DNA of 34,880 nucleotides from Iamia sp964643485. GTDB taxonomy: Bacteria > Actinomycetota > Acidimicrobiia > Acidimicrobiales > Iamiaceae. Both the position numbers and the translations under genes were made by a program. The notes under the pieces were generated by a model. The model was not told the DNA's origin. It did not search any database and was given only the letters and a program-made list of their open reading frames with translations. This document shows positions 15,345 through 23,839 of this stretch, one piece after another (position 1 is the stretch's first letter; each line of letters starts with the position of its first letter). Where the stretch lies: the NCBI GenBank assembly GCA_964643485.1, contig CAZXRA010000288.1:1-34880 (forward strand), read 5' to 3'.

Positions 15345-16828
15345 GCCTCCCCCTGCCCCGAGGCGGGGCGGCCACGCCGGTCGAGGAGGACGGCGGCCAG
15401 CATCAGGACCACGGCCAGGAGGAACGGGGGCCACGCCCCCCAGCGCAGGTAGAGGGTCCGGCCCGTGCGCAGGGGCATGTCCTGGGTGAGAACCTTCCGC
15501 TCGCTCACCCCCGTGCGCTGCTGGACGACGCCGTCGGCCGTCACGAAGGCAGTGAAGCCGGTGGGGGCGATCTGGGCCTCGGCCCGCCCCGTCTCGATGG
15601 CCCGCAGCCGGCTGGCCGCCACCTGCTGTGACTGCACCAGGGTGCCGGTGTAGCTCGATCCGTTGGTGGGGTTGAGGAGCAGGTCGGCCTCTTCGCCCCG
15701 GCCGTTCACGGCATCGCGGCCCCGGTCGCCGAAGAAGACCTCCCAGGAGATGACGATCCCCACCCGGGCCGGCCCGGCGTCGACGGTGTTGGACCCGGTG
15801 CCCACGATGGCTTCCTTTTCCGGGAGTGCGCTGCCGGCCAGCGGCTCCAGCAGGCTGCGGAAGGGGACGAACTCCCCGAAGGGCACCCGGCGCACCTTCT
15901 CGTAGCGGGTGGTGATGCGGCCGTCGGGGGCGAAGACGACGGCGGCGTTGCGGAAGCGGCCCTTGCCCGCGCCCTCGACCACGCCGACGATCAGGGTGGT
16001 GCGCTTGCGGCGGGCCAGTTCCGCCAGCTCCTCGCCCTCGACGGCCTCGTCGATGGGCTTGTCGATGTTCACCACGTTCTCGGGCCACAGGGTGAGGTCG
16101 GTGCCGGCGGGCACGGCCTCGGAGGCGTGGAGGTGGGCGAGGAAGACCTCCCGATCGTCGGTCTCGGCGTCGAGGGTGCCCTGCTCACCCCCGCCCTGCA
16201 CGAGGGCCACGGAGACCACTTCGCCGGTGGGCTCGCCGGTGGGGGCCACGGCGGCGAGGGCCACGGCGGCGACCACGGCGGCGAGGGCCAGGCCCGCGAC
16301 CGGCCAACGCCGCTCCCACGCCGCGGCCAGGGCCACGCCCCCCGTCACGGTGACGAGGGCGATGAGGAGCACCCCGCCCACCCGGGCCAGGTCGCCCAGG
16401 GGGCCTGCCACCTGGCCCATGGCCAGCTCCGAGAGCGGCACCCCGCCGAAGGGCCACCGGCCCTTGACCGCCTCGAACACGGCCCACGCCCCGGGCAGGG
16501 CCAGCCAGCGCCAGCGGCTCGCCGGGCAGGCCATGACGGCCAGGCCGAGCAGGGAGCTGAGCAGCAGAACCTCGATCACGTAGCCGGGAGGCGTGAAGTC
16601 GGCCATCCACCAGGTCGAGGGGGCGAGCATCCCGACGCCCGTCAGCATGCCCCGGCGGAAGCGGGGGGCGGCCGGGGCCCCGGCGATGGCCCGGTCGAGG
16701 AGGAACAGGCCGGCGAAGGCCAGGGGCCAGAACCCCCAGGGTGGCAGGGACAGGGCGCACAGCAGGCCACCGGTGAGGGCGGTGAGCGGCTTGCGGCCCC
16801 GCGAGGGAACCCAGGGGGGGAGGTCCAT
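15341..16828 (-). CDS. lnt: Apolipoprotein N-acyltransferase homologue with Ser at the nucleophile position
   Basis: Polytopic nitrilase-fold membrane protein of 495 aa, close to E. coli Lnt (512). About six N-terminal helices (roughly 15-195) precede a nitrilase domain and a final helix. Lnt adds a third acyl chain to the N-terminal Cys of lipoproteins. Catalytic Glu250 (LTLWPENVV) and Lys311 (RYEKVRRVPFGEF) are present. The nucleophile block, in E. coli C-Y-E, reads IVISWEVFFGD here, so the Cys is Ser361 (codon TCC), with Glu363 kept. In this family the Cys forms the acyl thioester, so activity is uncertain. It overlaps DUF445 and follows the heme genes. Confidence 0.85.
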   Translation of the reverse strand: MDLPPWVPSRGRKPLTALTGGLLCALSLPPWGFWPLAFAGLFLLDRAIAGAPAAPRFRRGMLTGVGMLAPSTWWMADFTPPGYVIEVLLLSSLLGLAVMACPASRWRWLALPGAWAVFEAVKGRWPFGGVPLSELAMGQVAGPLGDLARVGGVLLIALVTVTGGVALAAAWERRWPVAGLALAAVVAAVALAAVAPTGEPTGEVVSVALVQGGGEQGTLDAETDDREVFLAHLHASEAVPAGTDLTLWPENVVNIDKPIDEAVEGEELAELARRKRTTLIVGVVEGAGKGRFRNAAVVFAPDGRITTRYEKVRRVPFGEFVPFRSLLEPLAGSALPEKEAIVGTGSNTVDAGPARVGIVISWEVFFGDRGRDAVNGRGEEADLLLNPTNGSSYTGTLVQSQQVAASRLRAIETGRAEAQIAPTGFTAFVTADGVVQQRTGVSERKVLTQDMPLRTGRTLYLRWGAWPPFLLAVVLMLAAVLLDRRGRPASGQGEA

Positions 16829-16874
16829 CGACGGGGCAGTCTGGCCCAGCCCGCGGCGGCGGCGGCAGCCGGGC

Positions 16875-18278
16875 TCATCGGACGGCAGCCAGGACCCGGT
16901 CCGCGGCGGCCTGGCCGCTGGCTACCGATGCTGGGATGCCCACGCCCCGGAGGTACATGCCGGCCAGGGCCACGGTGGGGGCGGCGTCGGCCAGGGCCAC
17001 CTCGGCCGCGGCCACCCGGGCCAGGTGGCCCGGCTCGTACTGGGGAAAGGCCCCGTCCCAGCGGTGGACGTCCACCTCCGTCGGGGCCCCCCGGAGGCCG
17101 AGGATGGCCGTCAGGTCGTCGAGCACCGTGGCCACCAGGGCCTCGTCGTCGAGCAGGAGGTGGCCCTGGTCGTCGTCCCGGCCCACGGCGGCGCGGATCA
17201 CTGCGGTGCCGTCGCCCCGGTCGGCGGCCAGGTGCTCCCACTTGGACGAGGCCCAGGAGCAGGCGGTGACGGCCCGGCCCGCGGTGCGGGGGACGAGCAC
17301 CCCGCTGCCGGCGAGGGGGTGGCCGAGGGCGTCGGGGGGCAGGGCGAGGCGGACGAAGGCCACCGAGGCGTGCTCGATGCCCCGGAGCAGGTCGGCGGCT
17401 TCGGGAGCCAGGCCGACCACCGCCCCGGCGGCGGCGGGAGCGGGCGTGGCCACGACCACCACGTCGGCGGCGAGGACGGTGCCGTCGGTCAGGACGACGG
17501 TGGGCCCGGCCGCGACGGCGATCACGGCCGTGCCCAGGCGGACGTCGAGCCGGCCCGTCGCCTCGGTGGCGGCGGTCACAGCTGCGGGGAAGCGGGCCAT
17601 GCCCCCGGCGGGAGCGGCGAAGATCGGCGCCGCCGGATCGGCTCCGGCGGCCCGGGCCCGGGCCAGCTGGGCCCGGCACGCCTCGATCAGGCTGGCATGG
17701 TCGGGGTCCCGCCGGGCCGCGTCGAGCTGGGGAGCGACGGCGGCCAGGCTCTGGCGCTCGGTCGACCCGGCGTTGATCCCACCCACCAGGGGATCGACCA
17801 GGTGGGCCAGGGCCTCGGGCCCGAGTCGGTCCCCGACGGCCTCGGCGATGGTGACGTCGCCCGGGGGCAGGGGCGTGGGCGGGTCGGTGAGGTCGCGGCG
17901 GACCCGGGCCAGGCCGTCCGGGGTGAGGAGGCCCGAGGCGGCCAGGGCCTCGAGGTCGACGGGCACGCCCAGCACCTGCGGGGGGAGGGGGCGGAGGGCG
18001 CCGTCGTGCCAGACGTGGGCGTCTCGCCGGGCCGGGTGCAGGAGGTCGTCGGCCAGGCCCACCCGGCGGGCCAGGTCGAGGGCGGCGGGGGTGCGGACGA
18101 GGAAGGCGTCGGCCCCCTCGTCCACCATCCGCCCGGCGAAGGGCGACGTGCGCAGCATCCCGCCCAGCCGGTCGGAGGCCTCGACGACGGTGACCTCGAC
18201 GCCCGCCTCGGCCAAGTCGAGGGCGGCCGCCAGCCCGGTGATCCCGCCCCCGGCGACGACGGCTCGCCGGGTCGCCAT
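16875..18278 (-). CDS. hemY: FAD-dependent coproporphyrinogen/protoporphyrinogen oxidase
   Basis: A 467-aa flavoprotein of the HemY/CgoX type. Seen: the dinucleotide-binding N-terminus VVAGGGITGLAAALDLAEAG then VTVVEASDRLGG (residues 7-42), the middle substrate region with LVDPLVGGINAGS, and the C-terminal FAD block VALAGMYLRGVGIPASVASGQAAAD. It oxidises the porphyrinogen ring by six electrons. Actinobacteria mostly use the coproporphyrin route, in which this enzyme acts on coproporphyrinogen III (cgoX) before iron insertion. Its ATG shares one base with the hemH TGA, so the two are coupled. HemQ/ChdC, needed to finish that route, is not in the window. Confidence 0.9.
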   Translation of the reverse strand: MATRRAVVAGGGITGLAAALDLAEAGVEVTVVEASDRLGGMLRTSPFAGRMVDEGADAFLVRTPAALDLARRVGLADDLLHPARRDAHVWHDGALRPLPPQVLGVPVDLEALAASGLLTPDGLARVRRDLTDPPTPLPPGDVTIAEAVGDRLGPEALAHLVDPLVGGINAGSTERQSLAAVAPQLDAARRDPDHASLIEACRAQLARARAAGADPAAPIFAAPAGGMARFPAAVTAATEATGRLDVRLGTAVIAVAAGPTVVLTDGTVLAADVVVVATPAPAAAGAVVGLAPEAADLLRGIEHASVAFVRLALPPDALGHPLAGSGVLVPRTAGRAVTACSWASSKWEHLAADRGDGTAVIRAAVGRDDDQGHLLLDDEALVATVLDDLTAILGLRGAPTEVDVHRWDGAFPQYEPGHLARVAAAEVALADAAPTVALAGMYLRGVGIPASVASGQAAADRVLAAVR

Positions 18279-19195
18279 CACGCCAGGGTGCGGGCCGCAG
18301 CCACGACGCGGTCGGCCAGGCCGCCCATCACGCCCGGGTCGTCGTCCACGGTGCGGGTGCGGGCGAAGGCCAGGCTCACCTCGTCGGCCATGGCCCGGGC
18401 CTCGATGTCGAGGTCGTAGCCCACCTCCAGGTGGTCGGTGACGAAGCCCTGGGGACACACGAGCACGCCCTCGGCCCGGCCCGTCTCGGCCAGGTCGCGG
18501 ACCACCTGGAGGACGTCGGGTCCCCGCCAGGGCTCGGGGGTGGCTCCGGCGCTCTGCCAGGCCAGGCCCCAGCCCGCCCACATCGCCAACCCGGCGCGGC
18601 GGGCGACGGCCCGGGCGCTGGCCGCCAGCTCGTCGGGGTAGGGGTCGCCGGCCAGCGCCCGCTCGGGGAGGCTGTGGGCGGTGAAGAGCACCTTGGTGCG
18701 CTCGGGGAGCCCGGTGAGTCCGTCCGCTACGGCGGCGGCGGTGAAGGCCTCCCAGGCCGGCAGGTCGCTCCAGCTCCGGATGCCGGTGTGACGGCCCCCG
18801 GCGCCGACGACGGCGTCGCCCAGGCGGCGCTGGTACTCGCCCACGCTGGCCCCGGAGTAGTGGGGGGCGAGGACGAGGCCGACCACCCGGTCGATGCCGT
18901 CGGCGGCCAGGGCGGTGGCGGCGTCCTCGATGAAGGGGGCGGCGTGCTTCTGGCCCAGGGTGACCCGGTAGCCGCCGGGGTCCCGCTCGTCGAGGGCGGC
19001 AGCGATGGCGGCCACCTGGTCGGCGGTGCGGGCGGCGAGGGTCGACGTCCCCCCCAGGGCCTGGTAGCGGCGGGTGAGGTCGGCGAGCTGCTCGGGGGTG
19101 GGCGGCCTGCCCCGGCGGATGTGGGTGTAGTACGCCTCGACGTCGTCGGGTCCGGCCGGGGTGCCGTAGGCCATGACGACGACGCCGATGGTCAC
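18278..19195 (-). CDS. hemH: Ferrochelatase
   Basis: Inserts Fe2+ into the porphyrin; in actinobacteria usually coproporphyrin III (cpfC). Its 305 aa are a little short of the usual 320-350. Seen: GVVVMAYGTP at the N-terminus, QKHAAPFIEDA (residues 83-93), APHYSGASVGEYQRRL, the catalytic-His segment LFTAHSLPERAL and VLVCPQGFVTDHLEVGYDLDIEA. The GTG at 19193-19195 is set by a strong GGGAGGAGCACC just upstream; longer readings would run through the palindromic repeat. The gene is downstream of hemE and coupled to hemY. Confidence 0.9.
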   Translation of the reverse strand: MTIGVVVMAYGTPAGPDDVEAYYTHIRRGRPPTPEQLADLTRRYQALGGTSTLAARTADQVAAIAAALDERDPGGYRVTLGQKHAAPFIEDAATALAADGIDRVVGLVLAPHYSGASVGEYQRRLGDAVVGAGGRHTGIRSWSDLPAWEAFTAAAVADGLTGLPERTKVLFTAHSLPERALAGDPYPDELAASARAVARRAGLAMWAGWGLAWQSAGATPEPWRGPDVLQVVRDLAETGRAEGVLVCPQGFVTDHLEVGYDLDIEARAMADEVSLAFARTRTVDDDPGVMGGLADRVVAAARTLA

Positions 19196-19213
19196 GGTGC
19201 TCCTCCCGTTCGG

Positions 19214-19260
19214 TTCTTGCGCCCGATCGTCGCCTTGAGAGCGATGGTCGGGCGCAAGAA
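19214..19260. repeat. 47-bp palindromic intergenic repeat, copy 2
   Basis: Arms of 20 bases (19214-19233 and 19241-19260) match at 18 of 20 positions around a 7-base loop. It lies between the hemE stop and the hemH Shine-Dalgarno. See copy 1 at 10885-10931. Confidence 0.8.
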
Positions 19261-19298
19261 GCGGTCGGGGTCGGACTCCACCCGTCCGCCGACCCCGT

Positions 19299-20369
19299 TC
19301 ACCCGTCGACCGCCAACAGGGCGGGCTGGCCGTCGGCCCGGCCCTCCTCGTGGACGAGGGCGACCAGGCGCTCCAGCACCTCGGGGTCGGACTCGGGCAG
19401 GACCCCGTGGCCCAGGTTGAAGATGTGGCCCGGATGGCCGTCGTTGGCCCGGAGGACGGCCCGGGCCCCCTCGGCCGTGGCCTCCCAGCCCGCCACGACG
19501 AGGGCGGGGTCGAGGTTGCCCTGGAGGGCGACATCGGGATCGAGGCGACGGCGGGCGGCGTCGAGGGGGACCCGCCAGTCGACGCCCACCACGTCGGCCC
19601 CGGCCCGGCGCATGAGGGGCAGCAGCTCCCCGGTGGCCACACCGAAGTGGATGCGGGGCACGCCCAGGTCGGCCACCCCGGCGAGAACCTTGGCGCTGGC
19701 GGGGAGCACGAAGCGCTCGTAGTCGGCCGGGGTGAGGGCGCCGGCCCAGGAGTCGAAGAGCTGGACGGCCGAGGCGCCCGCCTCCACCTGGGCCCGGAGC
19801 GAAGCTATGGCTTGGTCGGCCAGGCGGTCGAGGAGCTGCTCCCACAGGGCGGGGTCGGTGTGCATGAGGGCCTTGGTGCGGGTCCACGTGCGGGTGGGGT
19901 GGCCCTCGACCAGATAGCTGGCCACGGTGAAGGGGGCCCCGGCGAACCCGATGAGAGGGACGTCGCCCAGCTCGCCTGCCACGTTCCGCACCGTCTCCAG
20001 CACGTAGGGGAGGTCGGCGTCGGGCTCGAGGGGACGGAGGCGCTCCAGGTCGCGGGCCGAGGCAAACGGGTGGTCGACCTCGGGCCCGACACCGGGTGTC
20101 ACCTCCACGCCGAAGCCGATGGCCGCCACCGGGGTGACGATGTCGGAGTAGAGGATGGCGGCGTCGACGCCGTAGCGACGGACGGGCTGGAGGGTGATCT
20201 CAGTGGCCAGGTCGGGGGTGCGGATGGCGTCGAGGATGCTGCCCTCGCCCCGGATCTCCCGGTACTCGGGGAGGGAGCGGCCGGCCTGGCGCATGAACCA
20301 CACGGGGACGGTCGGCCCGGGCTCACCCCGGCAGGCGCGCAGGAACGGGGCGTCGGGAGGGGGAGGCAC
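19299..20369 (-). CDS. hemE: Uroporphyrinogen III decarboxylase
   Basis: Cofactor-free decarboxylase: uroporphyrinogen III to coproporphyrinogen III. Its 356 aa are typical. Seen: the signature PVWFMRQAGRSLPEYRE (residues 22-38), LYSDIVTPVAAIGFGVE with the catalytic Asp, IGFAGAPFTVASYLVEG, LFDSWAGALTPADYERFVLP, and the C-terminal LQGNLDPALV and HIFNLGHGVLPESDPE. Upstream of the GTG start lies only TACTCT at a distance of six bases, suggesting a leaderless transcript. It is first in a hemE-hemH-hemY order, interrupted by a palindromic repeat. Confidence 0.95.
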   Translation of the reverse strand: MPPPPDAPFLRACRGEPGPTVPVWFMRQAGRSLPEYREIRGEGSILDAIRTPDLATEITLQPVRRYGVDAAILYSDIVTPVAAIGFGVEVTPGVGPEVDHPFASARDLERLRPLEPDADLPYVLETVRNVAGELGDVPLIGFAGAPFTVASYLVEGHPTRTWTRTKALMHTDPALWEQLLDRLADQAIASLRAQVEAGASAVQLFDSWAGALTPADYERFVLPASAKVLAGVADLGVPRIHFGVATGELLPLMRRAGADVVGVDWRVPLDAARRRLDPDVALQGNLDPALVVAGWEATAEGARAVLRANDGHPGHIFNLGHGVLPESDPEVLERLVALVHEEGRADGQPALLAVDG

Positions 20370-20375
20370 GCCCCG

Positions 20376-20381
20376 AGAGTA
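20376..20381 (-). promoter_or_regulatory. -10-like box of hemE (leaderless candidate)
   Basis: TACTCT (read leftward) ends six bases before the hemE GTG. In the same 111-bp divergent gap, TAGACT at 20452-20457 on the plus strand may serve the HelD-like gene. Confidence 0.3.
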
Positions 20382-20480
20382 GAGGTGTCGGCGCCGCCGA
20401 GGGCCGGCCGGGGGATGCGGCCGTCGAGGAGCGGCGTGGCGGGGACCCGCCTAGACTGTCCCCTCTTGTCCGCACTGGAG

Positions 20481-22856
20481 GTGCGGGCGCCTGACGGACC
20501 ACCCCAGGGGACCACCCTGCACCCGGAGCTCGAGGCCGAGCAGGCCTACATCGATTTCGCCTACGAGTGCCTCGATGCCGCTCGTGAGCGCGCCAACAGC
20601 CTCCAGACCATGGTCGAGGTGGGGCGCGGGGGCACGGAACAGGCGCGCTTCGAGCGCGAGGTGATCTTCGACACCATCGCTCAGCGACTGGTGCAGCTCC
20701 ACCTGGGCGATGCCGCCCTGTGCTTCGGGCGGATCGACACCGATCCCGAAGGAGTCGCCGGCAGCAACGGCAGTGGTGCCCTGCCCGGCGGGCCGAGCAC
20801 CAACGGTTCGGGGCACGGTCCCGCCGGCACCTCCCCGGCCGGCGGCGACGCCTTCTACATCGGCCGGGTGGCCGTGGCCGACTCCAATCAAGAGGTGGTC
20901 GTCGTCGACTGGCGGGCCCCGGTGGCCGAGCCCTTCTACCGAGCTACGGGCCGCTCCCCGATGGGGCTGGCCCGCCGTCGCCACTTCGCCACTCGGGGCC
21001 GGAAGCTGCTCGACATCGAGGACGAGCTGTTCGGCGACCGGGCCCTGGGCTTGGGGCGGGACGACGGCATCACCGGCCACGGGGCCCTGATCGCCGCCCT
21101 GGAGACGGCCCGCTCCGGGCGCCTGGGCGACATCGTCGCCACCATCCAGGGCGAGCAGGACGAGGTCATCCGGGCCCCGATGCCGGGGGTGCTGGTCGTC
21201 CAGGGCGGGCCGGGCACGGGGAAGACCGTCGTGGCCCTGCACCGGGCGGCCTACCTGCTGTACACGCACCGGTTCCCGTTGGACGACCAGGGCGTCCTGG
21301 TGATCGGCCCCAACCGGTTGTTCCTGGGCTACATCGAGCAGGTGCTGCCGTCCCTGGGCGAGGCCGGGGTGGAGCTGGCCGTGCTGGGCGATCTCATCGA
21401 CGCCGTGCGGGTGCGGGGGCGTGACGTCGCCCTCACCGCCCGGGTGAAGGGCGACGGCCGCATGGCCAAGGTGCTGGCCAAGGCCGTGCGCGACCGCAAG
21501 CGTCCCCTGCGCCGCGACCTGGTCGTGGGCTACGGGCTCACCCGGCTCCGGGTCAGTGCGGCCGAGTCGGAGCGGATCGTGGCCGACGCTCGGCGCCGGG
21601 CCCGCCACCACAACGGGGGGCGTCGCTTCGTGGAGGCCGGGCTGTGGGAGGCCCTGGCCGCCAGCAGCCGCACCCCGCTCGACGCCGGTGATGTGCGCAG
21701 CCGGCTGCGCCACGAGCCGGAGATCCGGGAGGCGCTGGAGCGGATGTGGCCGGTGCTGACGCCAGCCGAGCTCCTGCACGACCTGTTCGGCTCCCGGGGC
21801 CTGTTGGACCTGGCCGGGCGCAAGGTGCTCGACGCCGAGGAGATCGAGGCCCTCCACCGGCCCCGGTCCGAGATGGTCGATGCCGTGGTGTGGACCGTCG
21901 ACGACGTGCCCCTCCTCGACGAGGCCCGGGCCCTGCTGGGGGCGACGCCCAAGGCCAAGCGCAGTGGCGACGGCGACGAGGTCCGCACCTACGGGCACAT
22001 CGTGGTGGACGAGGCCCAGGATCTGTCGCCCATGCAGCTCCGCATGCTGTCCCGCCGGTCGCTCAACGGGTCGATGACGGTGGTGGGCGACATCGCCCAG
22101 TCCACCGGGGCCTGGGCCCATGCCTCATGGGACGAGGTGCTGTCCCTGCTGCCCCAGAGGCGGGAGCCCCGTCGGGCCGAGCTGACGGTGGGCTACCGGA
22201 TCCCGAGGCCGAACATGGACCTGGCCGCCCGGGTGCTGGTGGAGGCGGCGCCGGAGCTGACTCCGCCCCGGTCGGTGCGGGAGGACGGCCGTCCCCCCCG
22301 GATCGTGGCTGCGGCCGGCGCCGATGGTCTCGCCGCCACGGTGGCCCGAGTCGTCACCGAGGAACGGGTGGCGGCCGAGCCCGGCAACGTGGCCGTGGTC
22401 TGTCCGACATCCTTGATGGACGAGGTGGCTGGGGCGCTGGCCCGAGCCGGGGTGGAGCACGGGGTGGCGACCGAGCACGGGTTGTCGCAGCAGGTCACGG
22501 TGGTTCCCGTCAGCATGGTGAAGGGCCTGGAACTGGACGCCACCGTCGTGGTCGAGCCGGCCGCCATCCTCGACGAGGAGCCCCAGCCGATGCGGTCCCT
22601 GTACGTGGCCCTGACCAGGGCGACGAAGCTGCTGACCATCGTCCACACCCGCCCCCTGCCCGCGGTGTTGGAGACGGGGGGAGAGGTGCCCTCCGGTGGG
22701 GTGGGGAACGCTGGGGGAGAGGTGCCCTCCGGTGGGGTGGGGAACGCTGGGGGAGAGGTGCCCTCCCGTGAGGTGGAGAACGCTGGGGGAGAGGTGCCCT
22801 CCCGTGAGGTGGAGAACGCTGGGGGAGAGGTGCCCCACCCCGAAGTGCCGCGCTGA
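20481..22856 (+). CDS. helD: HelD/HelR-like RNA polymerase-associated ATPase (UvrD-like fold)
   Basis: A 791-aa superfamily 1 helicase-like ATPase. Actinobacterial relatives (HelD, HelR) remove stalled or rifampicin-bound RNA polymerase from DNA. Seen: an N-terminal helical arm (EAEQAYIDFAYECLDAARERA), VVVVDWRAPVAEPFYRA, Walker A QGGPGTGKT (241-249), Walker B VVDEAQDLSPMQLRML (DEAQ about 510-513), motif III VVGDIAQSTGAW and the C-terminal SLYVALTRATKLLTIVH. It lacks strong DNA-helicase accessory domains. Oddity: the last 60 residues are a 12-residue repeat coded by a 36-bp tandem repeat. The start is uncertain: GTG at 20481 follows GGAG too closely; TTG at 20466 is the alternative. Confidence 0.82.
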   Translation: MRAPDGPPQGTTLHPELEAEQAYIDFAYECLDAARERANSLQTMVEVGRGGTEQARFEREVIFDTIAQRLVQLHLGDAALCFGRIDTDPEGVAGSNGSGALPGGPSTNGSGHGPAGTSPAGGDAFYIGRVAVADSNQEVVVVDWRAPVAEPFYRATGRSPMGLARRRHFATRGRKLLDIEDELFGDRALGLGRDDGITGHGALIAALETARSGRLGDIVATIQGEQDEVIRAPMPGVLVVQGGPGTGKTVVALHRAAYLLYTHRFPLDDQGVLVIGPNRLFLGYIEQVLPSLGEAGVELAVLGDLIDAVRVRGRDVALTARVKGDGRMAKVLAKAVRDRKRPLRRDLVVGYGLTRLRVSAAESERIVADARRRARHHNGGRRFVEAGLWEALAASSRTPLDAGDVRSRLRHEPEIREALERMWPVLTPAELLHDLFGSRGLLDLAGRKVLDAEEIEALHRPRSEMVDAVVWTVDDVPLLDEARALLGATPKAKRSGDGDEVRTYGHIVVDEAQDLSPMQLRMLSRRSLNGSMTVVGDIAQSTGAWAHASWDEVLSLLPQRREPRRAELTVGYRIPRPNMDLAARVLVEAAPELTPPRSVREDGRPPRIVAAAGADGLAATVARVVTEERVAAEPGNVAVVCPTSLMDEVAGALARAGVEHGVATEHGLSQQVTVVPVSMVKGLELDATVVVEPAAILDEEPQPMRSLYVALTRATKLLTIVHTRPLPAVLETGGEVPSGGVGNAGGEVPSGGVGNAGGEVPSREVENAGGEVPSREVENAGGEVPHPEVPR
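22677..22835 (+). repeat. 36-bp tandem repeat inside the helD-like 3' end
   Basis: Four full 36-bp units start at 22677, 22713, 22749 and 22785, with a 15-base partial fifth at 22821. They code GGEVPSGGVGNA twice and GGEVPSREVENA twice, then GGEVPHPEV. Units 1 and 2 are identical, as are 3 and 4, so a two-step duplication is likely. No spacers, hence not CRISPR. Confidence 0.9.
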
Positions 22857-22943
22857 CGCCCCCGGATGGGGCATCCTTGCGGCGCCGAGGGCCTGTGTCC
22901 CGTGGATGGCCTGAACGCATTCGACTGACGAAGAGGATCACTG

Positions 22944-23714
22944 ATGAGCAATCCCCCGCCCCCTCCTCCCGGCTCCCACGATCCGACCCAGGCTTTCCCG
23001 CCCCAGGGCGGCTACCCGTCGCCGCCTCCGCCCGGTCAGCCGGCCTACACACCTCCTCCGGGTCAGCCGGCGCCGCCTCCGGGGTTCACCCCGCCGCCGG
23101 GACAGCCGGGGTACGGGCCGCCGCCTGGGGCCCCGCCCGGCCAGCCGCCCTACGGCCAGCCCGCCTACGGCGGCGGCCCTCCCGGGGGGAAGTCGGGGAT
23201 GTCGACGGGCACGATCATCGGCATCGCCGCGGTGGTGGTGCTGGCGATCATCGTCCTGGCCGGGGGGATCTTCCTCGTCACCAACAACGGTGACGACGAC
23301 GACACGGCGGCCGGTACGACGGCACCGGCCACGACCCCCACCACTGCGGACGACGAGCCGACGACCACCGAGGACGAGCCGACCACGACGGAGGACGAGC
23401 CGACGACCACCGAGGAGGATCCGCCCGAAGAGCCCCAGATGGACGGGGGCACGCAGACCGTGACCGGCGACCTCGACGGCACCAACCCCGGCCGGCACGA
23501 GGTCGAGATCCCCGAAGGAGTGACGGCGACGATCACCGTCACCCCGCTCGACGACATCGACATCGTCCTGTCCGATGGGTCGGAGACCATCGACGATGCG
23601 CTCTCCGGTGAGGCCGAGACCTTCACGCTCGAGGGGCCGGTGTCGGGCACCCTCGAGGTTTCCAGCTTCTACGGCGACCCGGGCAGCTACGAGATCACCC
23701 TCGAGGAGTCCTGA
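22944..23714 (+). CDS. Proline-rich single-pass membrane protein, unknown function
   Basis: A 256-aa protein with a cytoplasmic Pro/Gly/Gln/Tyr-rich region (residues 1-86, many PPPGQP units), one membrane helix (about 90-112), an acidic Thr-rich stalk with three DEPTTTE repeats, and an extracytoplasmic beta-rich domain from about 165 to the end. The tail pattern (GRHEVEIPEGVTATITVTPLDD, then GDPGSYEITLEES) resembles pre-peptidase-like all-beta domains, a weak likeness. GAGGA lies before the ATG. The next gene has the same architecture, suggesting a paired surface function; no enzymatic motif is seen. Confidence 0.7.
   Translation: MSNPPPPPPGSHDPTQAFPPQGGYPSPPPPGQPAYTPPPGQPAPPPGFTPPPGQPGYGPPPGAPPGQPPYGQPAYGGGPPGGKSGMSTGTIIGIAAVVVLAIIVLAGGIFLVTNNGDDDDTAAGTTAPATTPTTADDEPTTTEDEPTTTEDEPTTTEEDPPEEPQMDGGTQTVTGDLDGTNPGRHEVEIPEGVTATITVTPLDDIDIVLSDGSETIDDALSGEAETFTLEGPVSGTLEVSSFYGDPGSYEITLEES
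23352..23414 (+). repeat. Three 21-bp tandem repeats coding DEPTTTE
   Basis: Units at 23352-23372, 23373-23393 and 23394-23414 lie in the stalk of the membrane protein. Units 1 and 3 are identical; unit 2 differs at synonymous sites. Confidence 0.85.
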
Positions 23715-23723
23715 CCCGTGAGC

Positions 23724-23774
23724 GCCGGCCCCGCCGGACTCGTGGCGACGGGAGTCGCTCCGGGGCGGGCCGGC
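23724..23774 (+). terminator. Long G+C hairpin after the proline-rich membrane gene
   Basis: Arms GCCGGCCCCGCCGGA and TCCGGGGCGGGCCGGC pair with a bulge around an inner GACTC/GAGTC stem, ten bases past the stop. No T-run follows. It could be a terminator or simply structured RNA. Confidence 0.4.
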
Positions 23775-23839
23775 CCGCTCCCGGTTCACTCTCGTCGTCC
23801 GGTGTGAGGGGGGCGAGAGCGTGGTGGGGGAGCTGAGCC

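Noticed and set aside
22677..22835. Possible CRISPR array
   Set aside because: The 36-bp repeats are directly joined without spacers and stay in frame with the HelD-like protein.
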